DNA of 64,000 nucleotides from SG8-41 sp963699525 (GTDB lineage: Bacteria > Pseudomonadota > Gammaproteobacteria > Burkholderiales > SG8-41). The DNA lies in assembly GCA_963699525.1 (NCBI GenBank), contig CAVOUI010000012.1:186001-250000 (forward strand). Reading direction: 5' to 3'. The translations under genes were made by a program, and so were the position numbers. This document shows positions 53,151 to 63,923 of the stretch, piece after piece (position 1 is the first letter of the stretch; every line of letters starts with the position of its first letter). Below the pieces are notes generated by a model. The model had not been told where the DNA came from. It saw nothing but the letters and a program-made list of their open reading frames with translations, and ran no database searches.

Positions 53151-53759
53151 ATGGGCACTGTAACGCTTGCGCTGCTCGCGTACCTCCTCGGCTCGATCCC
53201 GTTCGCGGTGATCGTGAGCCGCGCGTTCGCGCTGCCCGACCCGCGGAGCTACGGCTCCGGCAATCCCGGCGCGACCAACGTGCTGCGCACGGGAAAGAAG
53301 ACCGCCGCGGCCCTGACGCTCCTCGGCGACGCGTTGAAGGGCTGGCTCGCCGTGTTCCTGGCGCAGCGCCTGGCGGAAGGAGAGGCGGCCGCGACCGCAG
53401 TCGCCGCCGCCGCGGTCGCGGCCACGGTCGGCCACATGTATCCGGTGTTCCTGCGTTTCCGCGGCGGCAAGGGAGTGTCCACGGCCGTCGGGGTCCTTCT
53501 CGCGCTCGATCCGTGGCTCGCGGCGGGAGCCGTCGCGACCTGGCTCATCATCGCGTTCTTCTTTCGCTACTCCTCGCTCGCCGCGCTGGTCGCAGCCGCG
53601 TTCGCGCCATTCTTCGCATTCTTTCTCCACGGCATGGGCCGCTTTCCACTGGAGGGGGCCATCGGCGTCGCGGTGATGGCGGCTCTCATCGTGTGGCGCC
53701 ACCGCGCGAATATCCGCAATCTGATCGCGGGCACCGAGGGAAGAATCGGCGGCGGCTAG
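53151..53759 (+). CDS. plsY: Glycerol-3-phosphate acyltransferase PlsY
   Basis: A 202-residue inner-membrane acyltransferase that makes lysophosphatidate from acyl-phosphate. Three family motifs appear: GSGNPGATNVLRTGKK (residues ~37-52), PVFLRFRGGKGVST (~98-111) and RANIRNLIAGTEGR near the end, with about five hydrophobic helices. Its TAG and the TAG of the convergent tsaD share a CTAG at 53756-53759. Confidence 0.96.
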   Translation: MGTVTLALLAYLLGSIPFAVIVSRAFALPDPRSYGSGNPGATNVLRTGKKTAAALTLLGDALKGWLAVFLAQRLAEGEAAATAVAAAAVAATVGHMYPVFLRFRGGKGVSTAVGVLLALDPWLAAGAVATWLIIAFFFRYSSLAALVAAAFAPFFAFFLHGMGRFPLEGAIGVAVMAALIVWRHRANIRNLIAGTEGRIGGG

Positions 53760-54784
53760 TCGTTCTGCGTCGCGGTCTCGAGTTCCCAGCGTGGCCGGAC
53801 AGTGAAAGCCAGGGATGAGGGCGGAGGGATGAGGGATGAGGACTTGAGCCGCATCGCGGCGGCGAACGCGATCATCGCGCCGTTGTCGGTGCAGAACTCG
53901 AGTTCCGGGTAAAAGGCCTGCACGCCGTGCGCGCGCGCGGCGACGGCGAGCCGGCCGCGCAACGTCAGGTTGGCGCCGACGCCTCCGGCAACCACCAGCC
54001 GATTGAGTCCCGCGTGCCGGAGCGCGGCGAGCGACTTCGCGACCAGCACCTCGGTGATCGCCGCTTCGATCTCGGCGGCGAGATCGGCGCGCGCGGCACC
54101 GTCAAGCGCGCGGTCCCTGAGGAGCGTGAGGACCGCGGTCTTCAACCCGCTGAAGCTGAAATCGAGGTCTCCGCTCGAAAGCATCGGGCGCGGCAGGCTG
54201 AAGCGGCCGGCCGTTCCGTCCGCGGCCAGGCGCGCGAGCGCCGGCCCGCCGGGATAGCCGAGGCCGAGGAGCTTCGCCGTCTTGTCGAACGCCTCGCCTG
54301 CCGCATCGTCGAGCGTCTCGCCGAGAAGCTCGTAGTCGCCGACGCCGTCCACGCGCATGAGCTGGGTGTGCCCGCCGGAGACCAGCAGGGCGACGAAGGG
54401 GAAGGCGGGGGCGGGGCGCGAGAGCAGCGGCGAGAGCAAATGCGCCTCGAGGTGATGCACGCCGAGCGCGGGCACCCCGAGCGCGTAGGCGAGGCCGTGC
54501 GCCGTCGCGGCCCCGACGAGCAGCGCGCCGGCAAGGCCGGGGCCTTCGGTGTAAGCAACCGCGGAAAGCTCCGCGAGGCGGCTGCCGGTCTCCCCGAGCA
54601 GGCGGGCCGTGAGCGGCAGCAGGCGCCGGACGTGGTCGCGCGAAGCGAGCTCGGGCACCACCCCCCCGTAATCGGCGTGCAGGCGCGCCTGCGAATGCAG
54701 GACGTGCCCGAGCAGCCCGCGGTCGCCGTGATAGAGGGCGACGCCGGTCTCGTCGCAGGAGGTTTCGATGCCCAACACCAGCAT
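53756..54784 (-). CDS. tsaD: tRNA N6-adenosine threonylcarbamoyltransferase TsaD
   Basis: A 342-residue ASKHA-fold enzyme that, with TsaB/TsaE, makes t6A37 in ANN-decoding tRNAs. Start MLVLGIETSCDETGVALY; the metal site is VHHLEAHLLSP near residue 111, and LLVSGGHTQL near 131. Near the C-terminus the sequence MRLKSSSLIPPPSSLAFTV contains residues encoded by a G-rich DNA repeat in place of the usual short loop before the RPRW motif, so a mobile short repeat seems to have entered the frame without breaking it. Divergent from rpsU. Confidence 0.96.
   Translation of the reverse strand: MLVLGIETSCDETGVALYHGDRGLLGHVLHSQARLHADYGGVVPELASRDHVRRLLPLTARLLGETGSRLAELSAVAYTEGPGLAGALLVGAATAHGLAYALGVPALGVHHLEAHLLSPLLSRPAPAFPFVALLVSGGHTQLMRVDGVGDYELLGETLDDAAGEAFDKTAKLLGLGYPGGPALARLAADGTAGRFSLPRPMLSSGDLDFSFSGLKTAVLTLLRDRALDGAARADLAAEIEAAITEVLVAKSLAALRHAGLNRLVVAGGVGANLTLRGRLAVAARAHGVQAFYPELEFCTDNGAMIAFAAAMRLKSSSLIPPPSSLAFTVRPRWELETATQND
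53811..53846. repeat. G-rich GGGATGA-type repeat inside the tsaD 3' end
   Basis: Imperfect tandem heptamers on the plus strand; positions 53811-53834 match 34570-34593 exactly. Read on the minus strand it encodes Ser/Leu/Ile/Pro (SSLIPPPSSL) in TsaD. Confidence 0.8.
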
Positions 54785-54799
54785 GAGGATACGATCGGC

Positions 54800-54828
54800 T
54801 TCAAAAAGGGCTTATGGATTGATATAAT
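54800..54828 (+). promoter_or_regulatory. Predicted sigma-70 promoter of the rpsU-dnaG-rpoD operon
   Basis: TTCAAA (54800-54805) and a perfect TATAAT (54823-54828) with a 17-bp spacer, 30 bp before the rpsU start, in the divergent gap with tsaD. The best -10 match in the window. Confidence 0.7.
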
Positions 54829-54858
54829 ACGAGGTTTCCAATTTTGCCCAGGGATTGT

Positions 54859-55071
54859 ATGACGACTGTCCGCGTCAAGGAGAACGAGCCGTTCGAGGCG
54901 GCGCTGCGCCGCTTCAAGCGTACCGTGGAGAAGACCGGCCTGCTGACCGAATTGCGGGCGCGCGAGTACTACGAAAAGCCCACGACGGAGCGCAAGCGCA
55001 AGCTCGCCGCCGCGATCAAGCGCCACCACAAGCGCCTGCGCTCGCAGCTCCTTCCGCCGCGAATGTATTAG
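54859..55071 (+). CDS. rpsU: 30S ribosomal protein S21
   Basis: A 70-residue basic protein, MTTVRVKENEPFEAALRRF followed by KRTVEKTGLLTELRAREYYEK in two blocks, highly conserved. The start at 54859 matches the family; an in-frame GTG/ATG-type start 15 bases upstream is rejected. S21 helps mRNA selection at initiation. First gene of the macromolecular-synthesis operon; an intrinsic terminator follows, which would limit read-through into yqeY-dnaG-rpoD. Confidence 0.98.
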   Translation: MTTVRVKENEPFEAALRRFKRTVEKTGLLTELRAREYYEKPTTERKRKLAAAIKRHHKRLRSQLLPPRMY

Positions 55072-55092
55072 CCCCCGGATCGGGGAAAAGGG

Positions 55093-55129
55093 AAGGGTGA
55101 AGGGGTTCGACCTTCACCCTTTTGTTTTT
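55093..55129 (+). terminator. Rho-independent terminator/attenuator after rpsU
   Basis: Perfect 11-bp stem (55093-55103 with 55111-55121) around loop GGTTCGA, followed by TTGTTTTT. It sits between rpsU and yqeY-dnaG, the place where partial termination sets the S21:primase:sigma ratio in the classical E. coli operon. Confidence 0.9.
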
Positions 55130-55153
55130 CCGGCTCAACCGGTCACTCATCAC

Positions 55154-55600
55154 ATGTCCTTGAAGGCCCGCATCAACGACGACCTGAAAACGGCGATGCG
55201 CTCGGGCGACGCGCGGCGCCGCGACGCGCTGCGACTGCTGCTCGCCGCGGTGAAGCAGCGCGAAGTGGACGAGCGCAAGGAGCTCGCCGACGCCGACGTG
55301 GTAGGCGTCATTGAACGGATGATCAAGCAGCGGCGCGAGTCGATCGCGCAGTTCGAGAAGGGCGGGCGGCAGGACCTCGTGCAGAACGAGCGCTACGAAA
55401 GCGAGTTGCTGCAGGGCTACATGCCGCAGGCGCTGCCGGACGCGGAGATCGCGGCGGCCGTATCGGAAGCGATTTCTGCGGTCGGGGCCAAGTCCCCCGC
55501 CGACATGGGCAAGGTGATGGGTGCCTTGAAGGGCAAGCTTGCCGGCCGTGCCGATATGGGAAAAGTTTCGGCGCTGGTTAAATCGAAGCTGGCAGGATAG
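55154..55600 (+). CDS. yqeY: GatB/YqeY domain protein
   Basis: A 148-residue helical protein beginning MSLKARINDDLKTAMRSGD; blocks RLLLAAVKQREVDERKEL, KQRRESIAQFEKGGRQDL and the C-terminal DMGKVMGALK are diagnostic. The family resembles the tail domain of the GatB amidotransferase and may bind tRNA; the role as a free protein is unclear. Commonly found between rpsU and dnaG in beta- and gammaproteobacteria. Confidence 0.94.
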   Translation: MSLKARINDDLKTAMRSGDARRRDALRLLLAAVKQREVDERKELADADVVGVIERMIKQRRESIAQFEKGGRQDLVQNERYESELLQGYMPQALPDAEIAAAVSEAISAVGAKSPADMGKVMGALKGKLAGRADMGKVSALVKSKLAG

Positions 55601-55680
55601 TTGCTTGTGTCGGCGGGAGCGAGCCCGCCTTGGAATTTCCAGTTGTGTCCCGCGCCGGCGGGGCTATACTCGACCCGCAC

Positions 55681-57444
55681 GTGATTCCGCAGTCGTTCAT
55701 CCAGGAGCTCCTCGGCCGCGTCGACATCGTCGAGGTCGTGGACCGCCACGTGAAGCTGAAGCGGGCCGGGGCGAATTACGTCGCCTGCTGCCCGTTTCAC
55801 AGCGAGAAGACCCCTTCCTTCACGGTCTCGCCCACCAAGCAGTTCTATCATTGCTTCGGCTGCGGCGCCCACGGCACGGCGGTCGGCTTCCTGATGGAGC
55901 ACGGCGGCCTGGGCTTCGTCGAGGCCGTCAAGGAGCTGGCGCAAGGCCTCGGCATGAAGGTGCCGGAGGTGCGCTCCGAGGCGGCGCAGCGCAGGTCGGA
56001 GCAGGGCGTGACGCTCTACGAGGTGCTGCTGCAGGCGGCGCAGCACTACCGCGCCCGGCTGAAGGACGCGCCGCAGGCCATTGCCTATCTCAAGCAACGC
56101 GGCCTGTCCGGGGACATCGCCCGGCGCTTCGGCATCGGCTATGCGCCGGAGGAGTGGCAGGGTCTCGCCGCGGCGTTTTCCGACTACGACGGGAAAGCGC
56201 TCGCCGAGGCGGGGCTGGTGAAGAGCAACGAGGATGGGCGCCGCTACGATGTCTTCCGCAACCGCATCATGTTCCCGATCGTGGACGGACGCGGCAACGT
56301 GATCGGTTTCGGCGGGCGGATCCTGGGCGAGGGAGAGCCGAAATACCTCAACTCGCCGGAGACGCCGGTCTTCGAGAAGGGGCGCGAGCTCTACGGCCTC
56401 TACCAGGCGCGGCGCGCGATCCGCGACGCCGGCCGGGTGCTGGTGGTCGAGGGCTACATGGACGTTGTCGCGCTTGCGCAGTCGGGCATCGAGTATGCGG
56501 TCGCGACGCTCGGAACCGCGACGACGCCCCTGCACGTGCAGAAGCTCCTGCGCCAGGCCGACGAGATCGTCTACTGCTTCGACGGCGACGCGGCGGGCCG
56601 TCGCGCCGCCTGGCGCGCGCTCGAAATGAGCCTTTCCCAGCTCGCCGACGGCAAGGAGGTGCGGTTCCTGTTCCTGCCCGACGGCGAGGACCCGGACACC
56701 TACGTGCGCAAGCACGGCAGGAGCGCGTTCGAGGGTCTGCTCGGGAGATCGGTGCCGTTGTCGCGTTTCCTGATCGACGAGCTCACCGGGCGCGTGGACC
56801 TTGCCACCGCCGAGGGACGCGCCCGCTGTGTCCACGACGCGAAGCCTCTGCTCCGGCAGATGCCGACCGGGGTGATTCGGCTCCAGGTCGTGCGGGAGCT
56901 CGCCGAGAAGACGCGCTTGACCGTGGACGAGCTCATGCAGGCGTGCGAGCTCGCGTCCCAGTCGCCGAAGTCGCCCGGCGTGCCCGCGCGCGCTGCGCGC
57001 ACCCCACCGACGTCTCTTGCGCGGCAGTTGCTGCGCCTGCTGGTATCGAACCCGGGTTTCCTGGTGCAGCTCTCGCCGGAACGGCGGGCGTTGCTGGAAG
57101 CGCCCGAACTGGCTTCGGTGGTGGAGCTGGTGGACGCGCTCAGGGAAAGCGGCGCCACCACGCCGGCAATGGTGTTCGAGGCCACGCGCGACTCGCAGTA
57201 CGCCGTGCTCTACCAGGAGGCAGCGGGAGAGATGCTGTCCGTCGCGAGCGACGAGAGCTCGGCGCTGGAGGACTTCACCGGGGCGCTCAACCAGCTCGAG
57301 CTCCTGCGGATCCGGAGCGAGTACGAGCGCCTGACAGCCGGCGGGGTCCGCGGCGAGCCGGAGCGCCTCCGCATCCAGGAACTTGCGCGGAGGTTGGCCG
57401 AACTAAAGGGGGCCCCCGCCGCCGGCGTGCGCCCGCAAGCCTGA
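55681..57444 (+). CDS. dnaG: DNA primase DnaG
   Basis: A 587-residue primase. GTG 55681 (VIPQSFIQELLGRVD) matches the family N-terminus; an ATG-type start at 55630 would add 17 residues. The zinc finger is CCPFHSEKTPSFT...HCFGCG (residues ~38-62), the Toprim catalytic core VVEGYMDVVAL (~257) and YCFDGDAAGRRA (~299), and the C-terminal ~140 residues form the helicase-binding domain. Makes RNA primers at the fork. Followed by a 175-bp gap and rpoD. Confidence 0.97.
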   Translation: MIPQSFIQELLGRVDIVEVVDRHVKLKRAGANYVACCPFHSEKTPSFTVSPTKQFYHCFGCGAHGTAVGFLMEHGGLGFVEAVKELAQGLGMKVPEVRSEAAQRRSEQGVTLYEVLLQAAQHYRARLKDAPQAIAYLKQRGLSGDIARRFGIGYAPEEWQGLAAAFSDYDGKALAEAGLVKSNEDGRRYDVFRNRIMFPIVDGRGNVIGFGGRILGEGEPKYLNSPETPVFEKGRELYGLYQARRAIRDAGRVLVVEGYMDVVALAQSGIEYAVATLGTATTPLHVQKLLRQADEIVYCFDGDAAGRRAAWRALEMSLSQLADGKEVRFLFLPDGEDPDTYVRKHGRSAFEGLLGRSVPLSRFLIDELTGRVDLATAEGRARCVHDAKPLLRQMPTGVIRLQVVRELAEKTRLTVDELMQACELASQSPKSPGVPARAARTPPTSLARQLLRLLVSNPGFLVQLSPERRALLEAPELASVVELVDALRESGATTPAMVFEATRDSQYAVLYQEAAGEMLSVASDESSALEDFTGALNQLELLRIRSEYERLTAGGVRGEPERLRIQELARRLAELKGAPAAGVRPQA

Positions 57445-57571
57445 TGCGATTGAAGTGTCGACCGCGCGCCCCCAGATTCTTCCTGGGTCATGCGCCGAGC
57501 TGGCGCAGAAATTGCTTTCAGGTCAGCCAGTTGCCGCATTACGTCCACGCGTAGACGGGGTCGAACGAGAG

Positions 57572-57577
57572 TATAAT
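57572..57577 (+). promoter_or_regulatory. Possible internal promoter -10 element for rpoD
   Basis: TATAAT 42 bp before the rpoD ATG in the dnaG-rpoD gap; no good -35 match is visible at 16-18 bp spacing (closest GTAGAC at 57551). Internal rpoD promoters here are known in other proteobacteria. Confidence 0.4.
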
Positions 57578-57619
57578 TCGCACCTTTTTTGAGACGGGAT
57601 TACCGGGGTATATCGAGAG

Positions 57620-59824
<2,205 letters not shown>

Positions 59825-59829
59825 AACTG

Positions 59830-59866
59830 CCCCTCCTGCCCGAGGAGGGGTGCCTGCGACGCAGGC
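59830..59866. repeat. Double-hairpin element after rpoD
   Basis: CCCCTCCT/AGGAGGGG stem (59830-59837, 59843-59850) with loop GCCCG, then GCCTGC/GCAGGC (59852-59857, 59861-59866). No T-run follows. Could act as an mRNA 3' end; its modular look suggests a dispersed palindromic repeat. Confidence 0.6.
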
Positions 59867-59911
59867 GGGGTGGTGGGAGCGAGACCTTCCGCCTTCTATA
59901 ATCCCCCGCGG

Positions 59912-59988
59912 GGGTCTGTAGCTCAGCCGGTCAGAGCAGGGGACTCATAATCCCTTGGTCGTTGGTTCGAATCCAACCAGACCCACCA
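59912..59988 (+). tRNA. tRNA with CAT anticodon, tRNA-Ile2 (lysidine type)
   Basis: A 77-nt tRNA with encoded CCA. Acceptor GGGTCTG/CAGACCC, D-loop AGCCGGTCA, anticodon loop CTCATAA closed by GGGGA/TCCCT, T-arm GTTGG/CCAAC around TTCGAAT. The segment GACTCATAATC..CTTGGTCG closely matches E. coli ileX rather than elongator tRNA-Met, so the C34 is probably converted to lysidine to read AUA. Downstream of rpoD. Confidence 0.9.
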
Positions 59989-60023
59989 GGATAACTACAT
60001 CCTCATCCATCCCTAACTTCATA

Positions 60024-60048
60024 CCCCGCTTCGGCGGGGTTTGTTTTT
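60024..60048 (+). terminator. Rho-independent terminator after tRNA
   Basis: CCCCGC-TTCG-GCGGGG (60024-60039), an ultrastable tetraloop hairpin, followed by TTTGTTTTTT. Nearly the same hairpin recurs at 61284 and 63474. The 230 bp from here to the next gene hold no recognised feature; GC falls noticeably. Confidence 0.9.
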
Positions 60049-60278
60049 TGATGGGGCGCTTTCCGACTGGGCCCACAGCACCCGGACGATGCGTTAGATC
60101 ACATCTACGAATGAAACTTCACTGTAGCGGGATCGGTAACGGCGCGGATGTCAATAATTTTGCAATCCACTTTAGGAGGAGATTGCTCCCAACAACTTTA
60201 GGATGAATTGACGATTTTCCGTGGCGAGCGCCAACCGTAGAATCTTGTCAGAGCGTTAATGCAACGAAGAGGAAATAG

Positions 60279-60587
60279 ATGATGCGCTGCCTATTCGCAC
60301 ATAAATGGGTCCCGCTATGGGAAAAGAGTTCGGGGACCATCTTTTGTTACAGGAGATGCAGACGGTGCGGAAGACTGGAGCGGGGCGTCTTGGATTTTTC
60401 CAGAATCGTCGGCTGGGAAGCTATGAGAGGGCGCAGCCCTATTACGGCGCAGCAGAGTCGAGTCATTCGACTACCCTTGCCCCTCCTTGAACGGTTGGCC
60501 CATTCATTCGGGCTACGTCGAACCAGGATGAACGATGGGACGAGACTGGGGAAACTCGCCTCGCTCACCCGAGACCACCGACCCTAG
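60279..60587 (+). CDS. Small CxxC protein, tandem paralogue A
   Basis: A 102-residue hypothetical protein. ATG 60279 or the adjacent ATG 60282 follows an AGAGGAA site; N-terminus MRCLFAHKW, then CYRRCRRCGRLERGVLD with Cys at a zinc-ribbon-like spacing, GWEAMRGR, and a basic C-terminus HSFGLRRTRMND. The next gene repeats this plan (MRCLFAHKW, CERCGTMQRGIYD, WETMRER, HSLRLRRNRMTD). Possibly a small zinc-binding nucleic-acid or regulatory protein, by analogy with short phage-type FGHKW/RCG ribbons; no family named. Confidence 0.65.
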   Translation: MMRCLFAHKWVPLWEKSSGTIFCYRRCRRCGRLERGVLDFSRIVGWEAMRGRSPITAQQSRVIRLPLPLLERLAHSFGLRRTRMNDGTRLGKLASLTRDHRP

Positions 60588-60886
60588 CGCTACTGCGAAC
60601 CACACGCTCCGCTTCGGCGGGTTGGTCAGCCAGCCGTTCTCGATAGTGCGCTATCGGCCGTAAGCGAACGGTCGGGATGCGCGCTGGACACCGCCTTCAA
60701 GTCTTGCTCTGGTTGCGAAGCAGCTCCTGCGGGCAGGCAGGATGTTTACCCCGCGACAGAAATGTCCCAGTCTGGTCTACTATTCCTGGTAAACAGCGCG
60801 GTCGGGTAGATCGACACCGCTGATTTGCCGCCAAAACAAGATGGCCGATTCTCATTGATACGACAACGCTCCAACAGGAATCAGTC
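60588..60886. repeat. Gap A between the paralogues, partly homologous to gap B
   Basis: 299 bp without a gene. Contains a degenerate copy of the TTCGGCGGG hairpin at 60610-60621, a palindrome CGATAG-TGCG-CTATCG at 60641-60656 and a block 60740-60792 (ACCCCGCGACAG... TCTGGTCTACTATTCCTGG) that aligns with 61477-61521 in the next gap. Suggests duplication of a gene-plus-leader unit. Confidence 0.55.
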
Positions 60887-61255
60887 ATGCGCTGTCTCTT
60901 TGCACATAAGTGGATCAGAAAGGTACCTAATGTCAGGTCTGCTCTTCCTGTCAGGACATGTGAACGATGTGGAACGATGCAGCGCGGTATCTACGATCCT
61001 TTCTGGAGAGACATTGCTTGGGAGACCATGAGAGAGCGTGCCTACACTAAGTCGGTGCAAATCCAAATTGCCCGGCTACCCGCTTCCCCTTGGGAGACAA
61101 TCGTGGCGCGAGCCAATGTGACATGGGAGCGTGTTCGGTTTTTCCGGAAACCCTCTTCTTGGCTCGATCAATTGACCCATTCTTTGAGACTGCGTCGAAA
61201 CAGAATGACTGATAGGGCGAGATCGGGGAAACGGTCTGCAGCGACGCGACACTAG
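60887..61255 (+). CDS. Small CxxC protein, tandem paralogue B
   Basis: A 122-residue paralogue of the preceding mini-protein, ATG 60887 behind an AGGAA site. It keeps MRCLFAHKW, RTCERCGTMQRGIYD with a CxxC pair, AWETMRERA and the basic tail SLRLRRNRMTDRARSGKR, but has about 20 extra residues (VARANVTWERVRFFRKP) before the tail. The two copies have diverged substantially, so the duplication is old. A perfect terminator follows 28 bp after the stop. Function unknown. Confidence 0.68.
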   Translation: MRCLFAHKWIRKVPNVRSALPVRTCERCGTMQRGIYDPFWRDIAWETMRERAYTKSVQIQIARLPASPWETIVARANVTWERVRFFRKPSSWLDQLTHSLRLRRNRMTDRARSGKRSAATRH

Positions 61256-61553
61256 CTGGCTAAGTAGTCACCTGAATCACACACCCCGCCTCGGCGGGGT
61301 TTTTGTTGGTCATCGCGTGATTGGCCCTCCGCCCTGGGTCGTTGATCGAGTCTCGCTAATCGTCCATTAGCGGACGCCTGCGGAAACGTGCGATGCGCAT
61401 CGCCCTGTTCCGAACAGTGGTCTGTTTCTGACCCTCGGTCTGATTGGGAGGTACCTCCTATAACCGCTGGGATATTCACCCCGAGACGGCAGTGTTCCGA
61501 CCTGATCTACTTTCTCAGGAAAACGGCACAACCGTACGAATTATCACGATTCT
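61256..61553. repeat. Gap B after paralogue B, partly homologous to gap A
   Basis: 298 bp without a gene, almost the same length as gap A. Contains the CCCCGC-CTCG-GCGGGG terminator (61284-61299 plus T5), a palindrome CGCTAAT-CGTCC-ATTAGCG near 61353-61371 at the position equivalent to the one in gap A, and the shared block ACCCCGAGACGG...GATCTACTTTCTCAGG at 61477-61520. May be a leader with promoter for the next gene. Confidence 0.55.
61284..61304 (+). terminator. Rho-independent terminator after paralogue B
   Basis: Stem CCCCGC/GCGGGG with CTCG loop and TTTTT tail; near copy of the hairpins at 60024 and 63474. Confidence 0.88.
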
Positions 61554-62042
61554 GTGGACAGTGATTCCAGGCCAATGTCGATCAATCAACTGAGCGAACC
61601 GCTCGTAGCGTTACCGGCGCTGCCACTTCAGGCTCGCGCGCCAGTAATGGCCACAGCAGGAAGCAGTCTTGGAAGGCGTCTGATCATAAGCTCTCGTCTG
61701 GCCGAGGGCTATCAGCTGACTGAAATCGGACTCAAGAATTTGCAGCACGTGTTTACAGTCTGGTTTCCTCGGGCGATTTATCGCGACCTGACCGACGACA
61801 CCGTAAGAGTCGATGTCGTAGTGAGACGGGGTTGGACCAGTGGCAGGGGCGTATTCGCGACGTCCTTCCTGAAGGCCGATGGTTCAGTGATAAAGAACGT
61901 GGAGTACGACGAGGACCGGGTCGTGGGGAAGGCTTGCGAGAATTACGATCAGAAGAGAAGTGGATACTGCGGCAAGAAAGACGGGATCGACTACCGTATG
62001 GCGGTCTATGCAGCGGCTCCAGTGACTATCGATCGTCGTTGA
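61554..62042 (+). CDS. Hypothetical protein, unknown
   Basis: A 162-residue frame from GTG 61554; ATG 61575 (MSINQLSEPL) and ATG 61647 are alternatives and no strong ribosome site picks one. The second half looks like a folded beta-rich domain (VFTVWFPRAIYRDL, TVRVDVVVRRGW, GRGVFATSFLKADGS) with two Cys (ACENYDQKRSGYC). No signal peptide, no family recognised. It follows gap B as paralogue B follows gap A, but is not itself similar to the paralogues. Lower GC than neighbours. Confidence 0.6.
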   Translation: MDSDSRPMSINQLSEPLVALPALPLQARAPVMATAGSSLGRRLIISSRLAEGYQLTEIGLKNLQHVFTVWFPRAIYRDLTDDTVRVDVVVRRGWTSGRGVFATSFLKADGSVIKNVEYDEDRVVGKACENYDQKRSGYCGKKDGIDYRMAVYAAAPVTIDRR

Positions 62043-62085
62043 TGACCCCTATTTGGATCGATTGCGAGCGGAATTAGCGATCAGT

Positions 62086-63414
<1,329 letters not shown>

Positions 63415-63473
63415 ATGCCGGCATCCGGCCCGAAGCGGTCATTCGCAAACTCAGAAATCGGTTTCCTCTCAGA

Positions 63474-63493
63474 CCCCGCTTCGGCGGGGTTTT
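63474..63493 (+). terminator. Rho-independent terminator after the secretion ATPase gene
   Basis: CCCCGC-TTCG-GCGGGG followed by TTTT; third copy of the same hairpin within 3.5 kb. Confidence 0.85.
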
Positions 63494-63560
63494 CGTTGGT
63501 CGCGGTCGCTGCACGCAATGGGGCACAATGAGCGCAACGTTTCTGCGATACTGGTGCACC

Positions 63561-63923
63561 ATGAGAGCAGCGTGCATGGGGCTGATACTGCTGCTGGCGG
63601 CTACCGTCAACGCGGGACAAGCGCCGGTACAGACCGCGGTCGAGCGCGAGCAGGCGCTCAACAGCGCCCAGCAGCGCGCCGGCGCCGCCTATAACGAGGT
63701 GCAGCTGGCGCGGCAGAATGCCAAGCGCGCCGAGCAGGATTTTCTCAGCGCGCAGGAACTGGATCGTGCCGCGCAGAAGCAGGCTGCGGAGACGAAGAAG
63801 CAACTGAGCGCAGCGAAGCAAGCGCTTGACGCTGCGAAGGCGAGGGATGCAAATGCGCGCAAGGCCTACGAGCAAGCGCTGAATGAAGTGGACCGTGCCC
63901 GGAAAGCCCCGGCGGCACGATAG
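63561..63923 (+). CDS. Exported coiled-coil protein, hypothetical
   Basis: A 120-residue protein starting MRAACMGLILLLAATVNAG with a signal peptide; ATG 63528 would lengthen the leader by 11 residues. The mature part is one long heptad-rich helix, almost all Ala, Gln, Lys, Glu and Arg (REQALNSAQQRAGAAYNE, KQAAETKKQLSAAKQ), suggesting a periplasmic coiled coil. No family named. The last 77 bases of the window after it hold nothing recognisable. Confidence 0.72.
   Translation: MRAACMGLILLLAATVNAGQAPVQTAVEREQALNSAQQRAGAAYNEVQLARQNAKRAEQDFLSAQELDRAAQKQAAETKKQLSAAKQALDAAKARDANARKAYEQALNEVDRARKAPAAR

Noticed and set aside
59912..59988. tRNA-Met (CAT anticodon)
   Set aside because: Anticodon arm and variable region follow the tRNA-Ile2 pattern; elongator Met remains a minor alternative.
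59989..62042. Integron cassette array or tRNA-integrated island
   Set aside because: No integrase gene, no convincing attC cores and no direct repeat of the tRNA 3' end inside the window; kept only as a hypothesis about duplicated modules.
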